This document shows, one piece after another, positions 32,393-41,292 of a stretch of DNA of 64,000 bases (its first letter is position 1; every line of letters starts with the position of its first letter). The notes below the pieces were generated by a model. That model saw only the letters and a list, made by a program, of their open reading frames with translations, did no database searches and had not been told where the DNA came from. The DNA is from an archaeon GW2011_AR5 (GTDB lineage: Archaea > Aenigmatarchaeota > Aenigmatarchaeia > GW2011-AR5), in assembly GCA_000806115.1 (NCBI GenBank), contig JWKQ01000002.1, positions 178,497 through 242,496 on the forward strand. Reading direction: 5' to 3'. Both the position numbers and the translations under genes were made by a program.

Positions 32393-32998
32393 GTGGGAAA
32401 AATAAAAGTGATATTCTTTGATATTGGCGGGGTTTATTGCAGGGAGTCAGGAGCCTGCGCCGTAATGAAGGCTTCGAATTTGACAAATAGAAGCTTTGAG
32501 GACGTATTGAAAATATTTCACGAGATATGGAAAGACTTCGGAGTTGGAAATGTGTCTCCGGAGGAATATTACAGTTTTCTGTCGTCGGAACTCGGAATCG
32601 ACACCGGCACTCTGGCAGAGATATGGACCGATGACGAGCTCTTTGTCATAAACCCCGACGTGGAGTCCTTGATAGTTGAGTTGAAAAAGAGGAATTATAC
32701 GGTTGCATCAATAACAGATGTAGATCCTATCCACACAAAAATCAGGACGGAGAGGGGCATATACAATGCATTTGAATTTGTTATTGACTCCATTTCTGTG
32801 AGGGCGCAGAAAAAGTTCGGAAAGGTGATATATGAAAAGGCGCTGGAAATGGCTAAAACAGAACCCGAAGAATGCATCATGATTGACGACACTCCGGAAA
32901 AGCTTGTTCCAGCAAAAGAGCTCGGAATGCACACGATTCTTTTCATGGATGCAGGACAACTGAAAAAGGAGCTTATGGAATTTGGCGTGGAAATCTAG
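32393..32998 (+). CDS. HAD-superfamily hydrolase
   Basis: The likely start is GTG 32393 (GKIKVIFFDIGGVYC, ~201 aa), five bases after fibrillarin. Motifs: FFDIGGV (motif I, DxGGV as in the IA subfamily), VASITDVD (motif II region), the Lys in AQKKFGKVIY and IMIDDTPEKL (motif IV). The substrate is not predictable. It probably rides on the nop5-flpA transcript. Confidence 0.85.
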   Translation: MGKIKVIFFDIGGVYCRESGACAVMKASNLTNRSFEDVLKIFHEIWKDFGVGNVSPEEYYSFLSSELGIDTGTLAEIWTDDELFVINPDVESLIVELKKRNYTVASITDVDPIHTKIRTERGIYNAFEFVIDSISVRAQKKFGKVIYEKALEMAKTEPEECIMIDDTPEKLVPAKELGMHTILFMDAGQLKKELMEFGVEI

Positions 32999-34044
32999 TT
33001 TTTGTTGACCAATTTTATCAGTTCTTCCCTGAATTTTTCCCAGTTCTCAGCTGACACCGTTGCGCCCGCCGCAGCCTCATGCCCGCCGCCGGAGCCCCCG
33101 ACAGAGTTGGCAGCCTTTTGCATGACACGCCCCGCATTGATGTTCTTTGCCTGGTTCCGCGCCGACGCTTTGATGCGGTTCCCGCTGCGCTCGTATATTA
33201 CCACAAGGTTTTTCTGGTAGCCTTCGCTTATTTTTGTGGACAGTGACGACCCGAGATTGAATTTTGACTTTATGTTGTAGAATACAATCCTGCCTATCTT
33301 CTCAGAGTGCTCCTCCGCGTCCTGCAGGAGCGAAGCCATTTCCTTCTCTATTGTATCGCGGGCTTCAATCATCTTGTCGGCGTTCTTGGTTTCCTCGAAA
33401 TTCTCAAGGGATGCTTTTTCGAACACGTCAACCATCTGTTCGCAGGACAGGGCATTGACAGCCCGCGTCGATGAAATCATGTCGGCTATTCTCCCCAGCT
33501 TCGTTCCATAGAGCGGTTCGCTGAGTTTGTACTTTTCCTTCAATGATTTCACGAGATCCTTCGAATCGTTAAGGTTGTAGTCGGACACCATTCCGACTCC
33601 CGCTATCCAGAGGTCTTCTGACATATCAGACAGCTTTGAGCATATTTTGTAAACGCAGTAAGAAGTTGACATGTAAACATCGTGCTGCTCCATCCTGGGA
33701 TTGTAATGTACAATGTTTTTGCTGTTCATATTTTTGAATATCTGGTGGTGGTCCACAATCATGATATCGCAGATGCCGCCCAGCTTCTTCAGAACGTTCT
33801 GCTGCTGGTCCGCCGCTATGTCAAGAAATATTATCTTGTGGGGAACCGTGGTTTGTATCCTTTGTATGATGTTCTTGTCCATCGGCATCGGCTGGTTTAT
33901 TATGTAAGGCTTCTTCCTGCCAGTTTTTGCCAGGAACTTGTTCAGGAGAACGCATGAGCAGATGCCGTCTCCGTCGTTGTTGAACACCACGACTATGTCA
34001 TCCTTCTCAGATATATTATTCAGGAAATCAACGGCTTTTTTCAT
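32995..34044 (-). CDS. DHH/DHHA1 phosphoesterase (RecJ-like)
   Basis: From MKKAVDFLNN (34044; 349 aa). DHH motifs: VVVFNNDGDGICSCVLLNKF (metal site), IIFLDIAADQQ, IMIVDHHQIF and VGMVSDYNLN. The DHHA1 signature is GSGGGHEAAAGATV. Archaeal relatives are RecJ-like exonucleases or nanoRNases. It converges with the HAD gene with a 4-base overlap. Confidence 0.9.
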   Translation of the reverse strand: MKKAVDFLNNISEKDDIVVVFNNDGDGICSCVLLNKFLAKTGRKKPYIINQPMPMDKNIIQRIQTTVPHKIIFLDIAADQQQNVLKKLGGICDIMIVDHHQIFKNMNSKNIVHYNPRMEQHDVYMSTSYCVYKICSKLSDMSEDLWIAGVGMVSDYNLNDSKDLVKSLKEKYKLSEPLYGTKLGRIADMISSTRAVNALSCEQMVDVFEKASLENFEETKNADKMIEARDTIEKEMASLLQDAEEHSEKIGRIVFYNIKSKFNLGSSLSTKISEGYQKNLVVIYERSGNRIKASARNQAKNINAGRVMQKAANSVGGSGGGHEAAAGATVSAENWEKFREELIKLVNKN

Positions 34045-34108
34045 GCGAATCAACTGGTAGAAAATCATTGGATAAAGCGTATTAAAAATGATGAAAAGAA
34101 TGTCATGA

Positions 34109-37006
34109 CTATTCGTATATTTTTTGCAGCGTCTCTATTTTGAAAGAGACTTTTTCGTCCTCCAGCTGCACCTGTCCCGTAGGCTTCTCTATGGGGCCGA
34201 ATATTATGTTCTTGGCGCCGACCTTGTCTCGTATCTCTCTTTCAAACTCCTGCATGGAGTCGTTGTCAAGGTAAAGGACAATCTTGTCTTCGACAATGAG
34301 TTTCTGCAGTTTCCTGTGGCTCTGGATTTCCCTAAGAAGTTCGCGCATCAGAGCCTCCGCCTTGAGCACGTTCTTGCTCACATATACTGTGCCCTTGGAG
34401 AAAGCTTTCGAGTAGCCTTCAGATTTTCCATGCGAAATATATTTTGAATTTGTCATGTTCTTCAGGACCTTTTCAAACGTTATGAGGCAGCCCTTCACGG
34501 TTTCATCGTCGCTTTCGATGTAAACGTTCTCCACGGGCCATCTTATCTTTACGTTGTTCTCCTTTCTTACTGCGTTGGCAGTCTCGATTATTTCCTGGAC
34601 TATTTCCATCTCTTTCTCAATCTGCGGGTTTGCGTATTTCTTGTAAGGCTTCGGCCATTTGCACATGTGGACGCTCTCTTCCTTTCCGAGCTCCCCGATC
34701 TGATAAACGTGTTCCGCGAAGAACGGGCATGCGGGCGCAAGAAGTTTCGAGCACTCTTTTGCAACCTCGAAGAGCGCGAACATTGCCGATTGCTTGTCGC
34801 TTCCGGAGTATGTCGGCCATACGCGATCCCTTACCATCTTGATGTATACCCGCGAGAAGTCATTCAGCATGAAGTTGGTTATGGCGTTAACCGCCTTGTG
34901 TATGTTGTAGGTTCTGTAATGTTTCGTAACTTCCTCTATCAGGTTGTTGAGGCGCGAGAGTATCCATGCGTCCTCAGGCTCCAGGTCTTTCACTTTTTTC
35001 GCTTTCGGGGCGTAGCTCTTGACATAATTGTAGGTGTTCTCGAGAACCATGAATGATTTCGCTATGGCGTCTACATCAGTCCACTTGAAATAGAAATCCT
35101 CCCACGGAGCCGACGAGAGCAGGTAGAGGCGAAGCACGTCGCGACCGTACTTGTCTATGACTTCCTCGGGCGATATTATGTTGCCCTTGCTCTTGGACAT
35201 CTTGCTGCCGTGCGCATCGAGAGTGAATCCGTGAAAAAGTATGTTCTTGAACGGCGCCTTGTTGAATGTTATGACGCCGGTTATGAGCTGCGAGTTCCAC
35301 CAGCCCCTTATCTGGTCGGGACCTTCTATGTTCAGGTCAGCTGGCCACATATTCTCGAAAAGCTCCTTCCTGTTCGGATAGCCGAGCGATGCCCAGCTTG
35401 CAAGTCCCGAGTCAAACCATACGTCCAGTACGTCATGAATGCGGCTCATTTCTTTCCCGCATTTGCAGGGAAGCCTGATATCGTCTATGTAAGGCCTGTG
35501 CAAATCCTTCAAAGTGTAAGACGCAGATTGCATGACGCCTTTGGCGTCTTTCTGTTGTGCGTCAGTCAGTTTCGGAAGCTCGTTTGATGAGCCGATTATT
35601 TTTACCTCTCCACAGCTGCATGTCCATATCGGCAGCGGTATTCCCCAGTAGCGCTGCCTGGATATCGGCCAGTCGCCCAGGCTGTTCAGCCAGTTCTCGA
35701 AGCGCTGTCCGGCCCATTCAGGATACCATTTTACTTTTTTGTTCTCCTTGAGCAGTTCCTTCCTGATTTGCGTAACCTTGAAAAACCATTGTGTGACTGC
35801 CATCTCAAGGAGCGGCGAGCTGCACCGCCAGCAGAGCGGGTAGTCGTGAGTCACTTTTTCCTCGTGCAGAAGAAGGTTTCGTTCTTTTAGTATGTCAATT
35901 ATCTTTCTGTCTGCAGTCTTGGCAAAAATCCCCGCAAACTGCCCGCATGTTTCGTTGAATGTTCCGTCAAGTTTGAGCGGCGAGATTATTGACAGTCCGT
36001 TCTCCACGCCCACTTTATAGTCTTCCTGGCCGAAACCCGGTGCAGTGTGAACCAGCCCCGTGCCCGATTCCAGCTCAACATACTGTTCTGAAAGCACAAC
36101 GCGGTGTTTTACAGGTTCCTGAAACTTGAATATGTCGATGAGTGGGTGCTCGTACTCGAGCCCGTCAAGCTTCTTGCCTTTCATCGTTCCGATTATCTTA
36201 TAGCTAGTCACGCCGGCACGCTTCATCACGTCGTCCATCAGGACTTTCGCCATTATCAGTGTTTCTTTGCCAACTTTCACCTTCACGTAGTCTGCAGAGG
36301 GCTTCGCCATTATCCCCGTGTTGGACGGCAGCGTCCACGGCGTGGTTGTCCATATTAGCAGAAAGCCATCCTTTGTAGGGAATTTTACATAGACCGACGG
36401 GTCTGACACCTTTGTATACTCGATTTCATTGTATGCTACGGCAGTCTCGCAGTGCGGGCAGACATGCACGGGATAAAGTCCCTGGTAAAGCAGACCTTTC
36501 TCGAATGCTATCTTGAACGTGTGCCACGCCCCTTCTATGTATTCGTTGTCGAGGGTAAGGTACGGGTTCTTCCAGTCCATCCACACGCCCAAGTTCGCGA
36601 ACTGCTGGTTCATGATGTCTATGTATTTCGTGGCAAATTTCCTGCATTCGTGCACGAATTTCTCTATGCCGAGCTTCTCTATGTCGCTCTTCGATTTTAT
36701 CTGAAAATCTTTCTCAACTTTGTTCTCTATCGGCAGGCCGTGCGTATCGTAGCCGGGCTGGTCCCACACGTCGAATCCGCTCATCCTCCAGAATCGGATG
36801 TATGTGTCCTTGAGAATCTTGTTCCACGCAGTTCCCATGTGTATGGAGCCTGTTGCATAAGGAGGACCGTCAAGAAAATAGAACTTTTTCCGGGAACTGC
36901 CTGACGCTCCGCGCCCTTTTGACGACTCTTTCAGCTTTTCGTATATACTCCTGGCTTCCCAAAAGCGTTTTATTTCTTCCTCATGCGACTTGTTCATGTT
37001 TAACAC
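34109..37006 (-). CDS. ileS: Isoleucyl-tRNA synthetase
   Basis: Class I enzyme, 965 aa (or three fewer from the second Met). Signature PYATGSIHMGTAWNK (HIGH), editing domain with LLIWTTTPWTLPSNTG, tryptophan/zinc part, KMSKSKGN at ~620 and an anticodon-binding helical domain. About 15-20 extra residues near residue 490 (LTDAQQKDAKGVMQSASYTL), between VKIIGSSNEL and DLHRPYID, come from the coding palindrome at 35521-35565. Confidence 0.96.
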   Translation of the reverse strand: MLNMNKSHEEEIKRFWEARSIYEKLKESSKGRGASGSSRKKFYFLDGPPYATGSIHMGTAWNKILKDTYIRFWRMSGFDVWDQPGYDTHGLPIENKVEKDFQIKSKSDIEKLGIEKFVHECRKFATKYIDIMNQQFANLGVWMDWKNPYLTLDNEYIEGAWHTFKIAFEKGLLYQGLYPVHVCPHCETAVAYNEIEYTKVSDPSVYVKFPTKDGFLLIWTTTPWTLPSNTGIMAKPSADYVKVKVGKETLIMAKVLMDDVMKRAGVTSYKIIGTMKGKKLDGLEYEHPLIDIFKFQEPVKHRVVLSEQYVELESGTGLVHTAPGFGQEDYKVGVENGLSIISPLKLDGTFNETCGQFAGIFAKTADRKIIDILKERNLLLHEEKVTHDYPLCWRCSSPLLEMAVTQWFFKVTQIRKELLKENKKVKWYPEWAGQRFENWLNSLGDWPISRQRYWGIPLPIWTCSCGEVKIIGSSNELPKLTDAQQKDAKGVMQSASYTLKDLHRPYIDDIRLPCKCGKEMSRIHDVLDVWFDSGLASWASLGYPNRKELFENMWPADLNIEGPDQIRGWWNSQLITGVITFNKAPFKNILFHGFTLDAHGSKMSKSKGNIISPEEVIDKYGRDVLRLYLLSSAPWEDFYFKWTDVDAIAKSFMVLENTYNYVKSYAPKAKKVKDLEPEDAWILSRLNNLIEEVTKHYRTYNIHKAVNAITNFMLNDFSRVYIKMVRDRVWPTYSGSDKQSAMFALFEVAKECSKLLAPACPFFAEHVYQIGELGKEESVHMCKWPKPYKKYANPQIEKEMEIVQEIIETANAVRKENNVKIRWPVENVYIESDDETVKGCLITFEKVLKNMTNSKYISHGKSEGYSKAFSKGTVYVSKNVLKAEALMRELLREIQSHRKLQKLIVEDKIVLYLDNDSMQEFEREIRDKVGAKNIIFGPIEKPTGQVQLEDEKVSFKIETLQKIYE
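35521..35565 (-). repeat. Coding palindrome, copy in ileS
   Basis: Minus strand: GACGCACAACAGAAA, core GACGCCAAAGGCGTC, ATGCAATCTGCGTC. It is translated AQQKDAKGVMQS. The outer GACGCA.../...TGCGTC arms extend the palindrome to about 44 bases. Confidence 0.82.
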
Positions 37007-37031
37007 TTTCTAAATAAATGATTAAAAGGGG

Positions 37032-37325
37032 CTAGGATTCAGACCTAGCTAGTTTTGCTGCGTCTGTCGCATCCACAAGAAAATATTTGCCTTTTTGAGG
37101 ACCAATTTCGCCGCGACGGACTGGAACAGTCTGATCTTTCCATGTCAGGAGATATTCTCCCTTATGAGAATGGACTGGATAGATACCTAATCTTTTCCCG
37201 TCTGGATCGTAAACTTTTACATTGCTTTTTCTAGGTCTTTCATTTCTTACAAAATCTTGGTCGTTTCCTACCATTTCTCTACACCTCGTTTGACACTCGT
37301 ACATCCCCGCTGAATTTGGAATCAA
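37032..37325 (-). CDS. Unknown small beta-rich protein
   Basis: At most 97 aa; a later Met (MVGNDQDFVRN) may be the start. The body has repeated strand patterns (SNVKVYDPDGKRLGIYPV; GEYLLTWKDQTVPVRRGEIG). No cysteines remain if the short start is used. Not recognised. It lies between ileS and repeat copy 9. Confidence 0.55.
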   Translation of the reverse strand: MIPNSAGMYECQTRCREMVGNDQDFVRNERPRKSNVKVYDPDGKRLGIYPVHSHKGEYLLTWKDQTVPVRRGEIGPQKGKYFLVDATDAAKLARSES

Positions 37326-37358
37326 AAAGAAGCAGGGAAAATTATCGGTTTTATTACT

Positions 37359-37447
37359 GTGAAATCAGAAAAGATTTTTCAATAATTCTGATTTCACATA
37401 TAGTTCGCAAGGAAATAATAGATTTCTTTATCCTTGCAGAACTATAA
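37359..37447 (+). repeat. Two-hairpin dispersed element, copy 9
   Basis: GTGAAATCAGAA/TTCTGATTTCAC and ATAGTTCGCAAGGA/TCCTTGCAGAACTATAA with one bulged A. Compared with copies 7 and 8, bases in both stems differ but remain paired (for example ACCC/GGGT becomes AATC/GATT, and CCAAGG/CCTTGG becomes GCAAGG/CCTTGC). Confidence 0.85.
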
Positions 37448-37548
37448 CCAATAATCAGGCTAAGCAAGTTGTTCAGGATTATGCTTAGCTTCTGCATGGC
37501 TTCTCTTTTGGCACCAGAACTTATAAGCTTTTCAGACAGCAGAGAAAT

Positions 37549-37902
37549 ATGGAGTGCGAGCTATGCGGCAGGCAGAATGCAAATGCAAGGGTAGAGGTGG
37601 AAGGCACCTCTCTGACAGTATGCGAAACCTGCTCGCGTCTTGGAAGGCGCCTTGACCCGATGGTTGTTGAAATGAAGGGCAAAAAACCGGCAGAAATCGG
37701 GACGTCTTCGATTAACCCGAAATTTGCGACTATTGTCATGAATGTGCGCAAGAAGCTCGGTATGAGCATCGAGGAACTAGGGAAGCGCATCAATGAAAAA
37801 GCTTCGGTGCTCGAACGCGTGGAGAAGGGCATGCGGCCAACCGACGCCTTGGCAAGGAAGCTGGAAAAGGCGCTGAAGATTAAGCTGCTCGATTTCGAGT
37901 AG
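37549..37902 (+). CDS. Multiprotein bridging factor 1 (archaeal MBF1)
   Basis: The 117 aa have an N-terminal zinc ribbon (CELCGRQ...CETCSRLG), a linker and a C-terminal XRE helix-turn-helix (FATIVMNVRKKLGMSIEELG; RINEKASVLERVEKGMRP). This is the diagnostic aMBF1 order. Archaeal MBF1 binds the 30S ribosome and affects translation and transcription. It is ~100 bases downstream of repeat copy 9. Confidence 0.93.
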   Translation: MECELCGRQNANARVEVEGTSLTVCETCSRLGRRLDPMVVEMKGKKPAEIGTSSINPKFATIVMNVRKKLGMSIEELGKRINEKASVLERVEKGMRPTDALARKLEKALKIKLLDFE

Positions 37903-37955
37903 CCCACGTTTCTTTATTAAATATGTTTTCTGAATACTGAATATATGTTACAAAT

Positions 37956-38030
37956 GGCAGCTATGGTGTAGCTTGGTAGCATATGGGCCTGTGGAGCCTC
38001 TAGGGCGGGTTCAAATCCCGCTAGCTGCCC
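37956..38030 (+). tRNA. tRNA-His(GTG)
   Basis: Uninterrupted. Acceptor GGCAGCT/AGCTGCC, D loop TAGCTTGGTA, anticodon loop CTGTGGA (GTG), T arm GCGGG-TTCAAAT-CCCGC, C at the discriminator as needed for tRNA-His. The extra G at -1 is not encoded (T there). It is the only intron-free tRNA gene of the ten. Confidence 0.95.
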
Positions 38031-38033
38031 TCT

Positions 38034-38540
38034 TTACAGCGTCTTTTCCAGGTACCACAGGACCTTCCCGTTCTTGAATTCGTCTTCCCTGTCTTTATTT
38101 TCTATATGGACGAACTTGTTCCTGAGGTAGAATTCGATTCCTTTTTTGTTGTGCCTGTTGCAGAATGTATGGTATTTCCTGCAAGCCTTGTCGCGCAGAA
38201 AATTCTCGCAGTGAACTAAAAGCTGCCTGCCAATTCCCTGTCCAATATAATCCAGATCAAGATACAGCCTCAGAAGTTCCGCCTCACCTTTCTGGTTTTC
38301 TTCCGTGACATGGCAGAATCCTATTATCTTCCCGTTCAGTTCGGCTATTGCAAAGAAGTCGATTCCGCTCTCTGCCCTGTTCAGTGAAAGAGTTAGGCTT
38401 TCGTCGGAGTAATATTCATCTACAATACTTTTCAGAGAGTCTTTTGGCAGATAGTTGTATGCGAAGAGCCAGCCTTTCAGGGCGATTTCATGAACTCTTT
38501 TGAAATCCCTTCTTTCCAGTTGCCTTATTGAGAAATTCAT
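38034..38540 (-). CDS. GNAT-family acetyltransferase
   Basis: The 168 aa GNAT fold shows strand/loop LLRLYLDLDYIGQGIGRQLL (acetyl-CoA binding Q/GxGxG/A) and a C-terminal FYLRNKFVHIENK typical of the family. Substrate unknown. It converges with tRNA-His, ending 4 bases from it. Confidence 0.88.
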   Translation of the reverse strand: MNFSIRQLERRDFKRVHEIALKGWLFAYNYLPKDSLKSIVDEYYSDESLTLSLNRAESGIDFFAIAELNGKIIGFCHVTEENQKGEAELLRLYLDLDYIGQGIGRQLLVHCENFLRDKACRKYHTFCNRHNKKGIEFYLRNKFVHIENKDREDEFKNGKVLWYLEKTL

Positions 38541-38604
38541 TATCTAAGAATGTGTTTTTCTTTTAAAATTCATTCTGTATGCCGCGTTCCATATAAGGAA
38601 CACA

Positions 38605-38880
38605 TTATCCTAACCGCTTGATGATATGCCAGCCGAACTCCGTTTTGACTGGTTGTGACGTCTGCCCCTTCTCGAGAGCGAATGCAGCCGTTTCGAAAGG
38701 TTTTACCATCTGTCCGCGGCCGAAAGTTCCGAGGTCGCCGCCCTTCTTGCGCGAAGGGCACATGGATTTCTGCTGTGCCAAGGCTGAAAAGCTTGCCCCG
38801 TCCGCCAGTTCCTCGAATATTTCCTTCGCTTCCTGCTCAGTCTTCACCAAAATGTGCGCGCAGTGGACCTGATTTGACAT
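38605..38880 (-). CDS. Parvulin-type peptidyl-prolyl isomerase
   Basis: The 91 aa single parvulin domain is complete: VHCAHILVKTEQEAKEIFEE, SRKKGGDLGTFGRGQMVKPF, TAAFALEKGQTSQPVKTEFG and WHIIKRL. It is cytoplasmic, with no signal peptide. It is a stand-alone minimal parvulin like those of other archaea. Confidence 0.95.
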   Translation of the reverse strand: MSNQVHCAHILVKTEQEAKEIFEELADGASFSALAQQKSMCPSRKKGGDLGTFGRGQMVKPFETAAFALEKGQTSQPVKTEFGWHIIKRLG

Positions 38881-39045
38881 GTGGTAAAATGTCCCACCTA
38901 AACTTTAAATAAGTCCGTACTGCAAGAGAGGTTGTGATAGACATGGAGTGTAAAACTGGTGGATTAGTTCACATCTGTCAAAAGGAAAAAGGTTGCGCTT
39001 AGTGACAGCTCCATATCGGCATCGAAAAGCAAATCTTTTCGCAGC

Positions 39046-39201
39046 GTGTTCTTTTCTGTTTCTGTAGACGCGAAAGGCAGAATTATTCTTCCTTCTGGAA
39101 TACGCAAGACGCTGGGTTTCAACACAGGAGATAAGCTTGAGCTGGCCCTGTCTGTTTCTGAAGGTAAAATCATAATCAGGAGGGATAAGTATGGAATTTA
39201 G
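39046..39201 (+). CDS. AbrB/SpoVT-like DNA-binding protein (51 aa)
   Basis: GTG 39046 opens a 51 aa swapped-hairpin protein: VDAKGRIILPSGIRKTLGF then TGDKLELALSVSEGKIIIRR, the AbrB consensus. Such proteins are often antitoxins. Its 3' end overlaps the next small gene by 11 bases, and that gene's AGGAGGG site lies within it, so the two are translationally linked. Confidence 0.75.
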   Translation: MFFSVSVDAKGRIILPSGIRKTLGFNTGDKLELALSVSEGKIIIRRDKYGI

Positions 39202-39358
39202 CGAATATCTAGAAAAGCTCGACGTTTTGGAGAAATTAAAAAATGCATCAATTCGCCTGCCCGAGGAGTATAGAACATGTGCGATGGAAATCCTAGACAG
39301 ATTGGAGAATATCTATGACATGGCTCTTATCGAGTCCGGCAGGTATCCAACTTTTTGA
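39191..39358 (+). CDS. Small helical protein (55 aa) of AbrB cassette
   Basis: ATG with AGGAGGG seven bases upstream. It is acidic and helical (MEFSEYLEKLDVLEKLKNAS; CAMEILDRLENIYDMALIES). Unknown function. It is coupled to the AbrB-like gene and followed within 10 bases by another small gene. It could be a partner or toxin; this is inference from layout only. Confidence 0.6.
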   Translation: MEFSEYLEKLDVLEKLKNASIRLPEEYRTCAMEILDRLENIYDMALIESGRYPTF

Positions 39359-39367
39359 GATGGTTAT

Positions 39368-39541
39368 ATGAAATGGTTCTATGAGATGACAACTGACGAG
39401 AGAAAGAACGCGAGGCCACAGGATATAATTATAGGATTTGACAGACTTGACAAAGTTCCCATAACTCTTGACAAGTTGTACATAGTTTGGGCTGAAGAAA
39501 TTTCCACCGATTTAAATCGGAAGGAACAAAGATATAAGTGA
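39368..39541 (+). CDS. Small protein (57 aa) of AbrB cassette
   Basis: ATG 39368 to TGA 39541: MKWFYEMTTDERKNARPQDI, then a beta-like stretch with KVPITLDKLYIVWAEEIS and a basic end. Not recognised. Its stop lies just before the preferred hisS start, so the AbrB cassette and hisS are probably one transcript. Confidence 0.55.
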   Translation: MKWFYEMTTDERKNARPQDIIIGFDRLDKVPITLDKLYIVWAEEISTDLNRKEQRYK

Positions 39542-39546
39542 TTCAT

Positions 39547-40806
39547 ATGACGCAATTTCAGCCGCCCAGGGGCACGCGAGATTTCCTGCCGGAAGACATG
39601 ATAAAGCGACAGTTCATACTTGACAAGGCGCGGGAAACTTTTGAGCAGTGGGGCTTCGACCCGCTTGACACGCCGGCGTTCGAGGATTTTGCGCTGCTTA
39701 CGGCAAAGAGCGGGGAAGCCGTCAAGGACGAGATATACTACTTCAAGGACAAATCAGACCGGGAGCTGGGCTTGCGTTTTGACTTCACTGTTCCCATGTG
39801 CCGCGTCGTCGCGAACAATCCAAATCTTCCGAAGCCTTTCCGGCGCTACCAGCTCGGGACTGTGTGGCGCTACGACCGTCCCGGAGCGGGAAGATATCGC
39901 GAGTTTTGCCAGGCGGATATCGATATAGTCGGCGCGCCCGGGCCTGAAGCTGACACGGAAGTGGTTGCCTGCGCATGCGAGGTGCTGCGGAAAATCGGGC
40001 TCTCGAACTTCTACGTCCGCATCAATAACAGGAAGATAATAAGCTCGTTTCTGGAAGGGTTGGGTGTTGACGCCGTCAGCGTGATGAGGACGGTTGACAA
40101 GCTGAACAAAATCGGCGAAGATGAAGTTGAGAAGGAGCTTGAAGGAAAAGGCATCAAAAAAGACGACATAAAATCCATAATGAAATTCGCGAAAATAAGG
40201 GAAATAGACAGGGCGGTTCCGTTGATAAAGGACGACAGGGGCAGGGAAGGGATAGACGAATTGTACGTCCTTCTAAAGGGGCTTGAAAAATTCAGTTGTG
40301 CTGTAGAGGTTGACATGAGCATGGTGCGCGGACTCGAATATTACACAGGAAACATATTCGAGATAATGCAGAGAGGCAGCGAGTTAACCGTCACGGCCGG
40401 CGGGCGGTACGACAGGATGATCGAGGCGTTCGGCGGGAAGCCGACGCCTGCCACGGGCATCTCGCTCGGCGTTGACCGCCTTGTGAATTTCATCCAGGTC
40501 GAGCTCGGAAAAACGGGTGTGGAGGTTTACCTGGCCAATGTCGACGAAAAGAGCAGGGAAAAATGCATGGAACTCGCAAAGCAGCTGAGAGAAATTGGAG
40601 TAAATGTTGAATACGACGTTATGCAGCGTCCCCTTGTCAAGCAGCTTGATTACGTGAACAGCAGGGGCATAAAATATGCTATTGTTGTCGGCGAGAAGGA
40701 AACAAAGAGCGGCGTGGTCAAGCTGCGCAACATGCAAAGCGGGAGCGAGAAGGAAATCGAGGTAAGGAATCTGAAACGGGTAAAGGACGTCGTTGATTCC
40801 GAATAA
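39547..40806 (+). CDS. hisS: Histidyl-tRNA synthetase
   Basis: Class II enzyme, 419 aa from ATG 39547 (MTQFQPPRGTRDFLPEDM). Landmarks: RYQLGTVWRYDRPGAGRYRE (motif 2), FCQADIDIVG, MVRGLEYYTGNIFEI, TAGGRYDRMIEAFGGKPTPA (motif 3 ends at TGISLGVDRL) and a C-terminal anticodon-binding domain. It is archaeal-type in length. Confidence 0.96.
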   Translation: MTQFQPPRGTRDFLPEDMIKRQFILDKARETFEQWGFDPLDTPAFEDFALLTAKSGEAVKDEIYYFKDKSDRELGLRFDFTVPMCRVVANNPNLPKPFRRYQLGTVWRYDRPGAGRYREFCQADIDIVGAPGPEADTEVVACACEVLRKIGLSNFYVRINNRKIISSFLEGLGVDAVSVMRTVDKLNKIGEDEVEKELEGKGIKKDDIKSIMKFAKIREIDRAVPLIKDDRGREGIDELYVLLKGLEKFSCAVEVDMSMVRGLEYYTGNIFEIMQRGSELTVTAGGRYDRMIEAFGGKPTPATGISLGVDRLVNFIQVELGKTGVEVYLANVDEKSREKCMELAKQLREIGVNVEYDVMQRPLVKQLDYVNSRGIKYAIVVGEKETKSGVVKLRNMQSGSEKEIEVRNLKRVKDVVDSE

Positions 40807-40815
40807 CTGGATTTT

Positions 40816-40867
40816 AGTGACTCGCATTAAAAGCATTTCTACTTTTCAAAAAATACGTTACGAGTCA
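40816..40867 (+). repeat. Hairpin resembling stem 1 of the dispersed element
   Basis: GTGACTCG.../CGAGTCA with a long A/T-rich loop; it begins TTTTAGTGA, like the TATAGTGAA start of the two-hairpin family. No second stem follows. It sits between hisS and the zinc-ribbon mini-gene. Confidence 0.4.
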
Positions 40868-40918
40868 GAAAAAGCCTTTATAGACGGCGGCAATTTCTCT
40901 TCGTGAGGTGTGGCAAAT

Positions 40919-41026
40919 ATGAAATGCATGGAATGCGGCTCGGACAGGATTGCGTACGATCCGACCCACGACAGCAAGTATTGCAGAGAATGCGGTATTG
41001 TAATAGAGGAGTTCGCTTTCGCTTGA
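40919..41026 (+). CDS. 35-aa TFIIB-like zinc-ribbon protein
   Basis: ATG 40919 with GAGGTGTGG upstream and CTTTATAG before that. It encodes CMECGSDRIAYDPTHDSKYC and CRECGIVIEEFAFA: a complete CxxC...CxxC ribbon with the TFB N-terminal style (CGIVIEE). The rest of TFB is absent, so it is either a free-standing ribbon or a relic. Intact reading frame and signals favour a real mini-protein. Confidence 0.65.
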   Translation: MKCMECGSDRIAYDPTHDSKYCRECGIVIEEFAFA

Positions 41027-41079
41027 GCAAAAATAAAAACTAAGCGTTGCGCGCCGGTTTTGTTTACATGTTCTTATCC

Positions 41080-41187
41080 AAGAATGCATTGAAAACTGCC
41101 GCATTCATGCGACAGATGAAACTCAATGCATTCTGGATGCTATGCTCCAATGAAACCCGCACCTTTAGGTGCGGGTTATTAGGAGCA
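41080..41187 (+). repeat. Two-hairpin dispersed element, divergent copy 10
   Basis: AGAATGCATTGA/TCAATGCATTCT, then TGCTCCAAT-GA-AACCCGCACC-TTTA-GGTGCGGGTT-ATTAGGAGCA. The second stem again has one extra base on the 3' arm next to GGAG. Its inner hairpin AACCCGCACC/GGTGCGGGTT has a TTTA loop, as at 57353. Confidence 0.65.
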
Positions 41188-41292
41188 TTTCATGCGCTTT
41201 TGACGCCTTTTTAAGGATTACAGTTTCAGATATGATTACTCTTACTTCTTCAGGAAGCCTTTCTTAGGAAGAAAGCTTAACAAAAGGATAGA

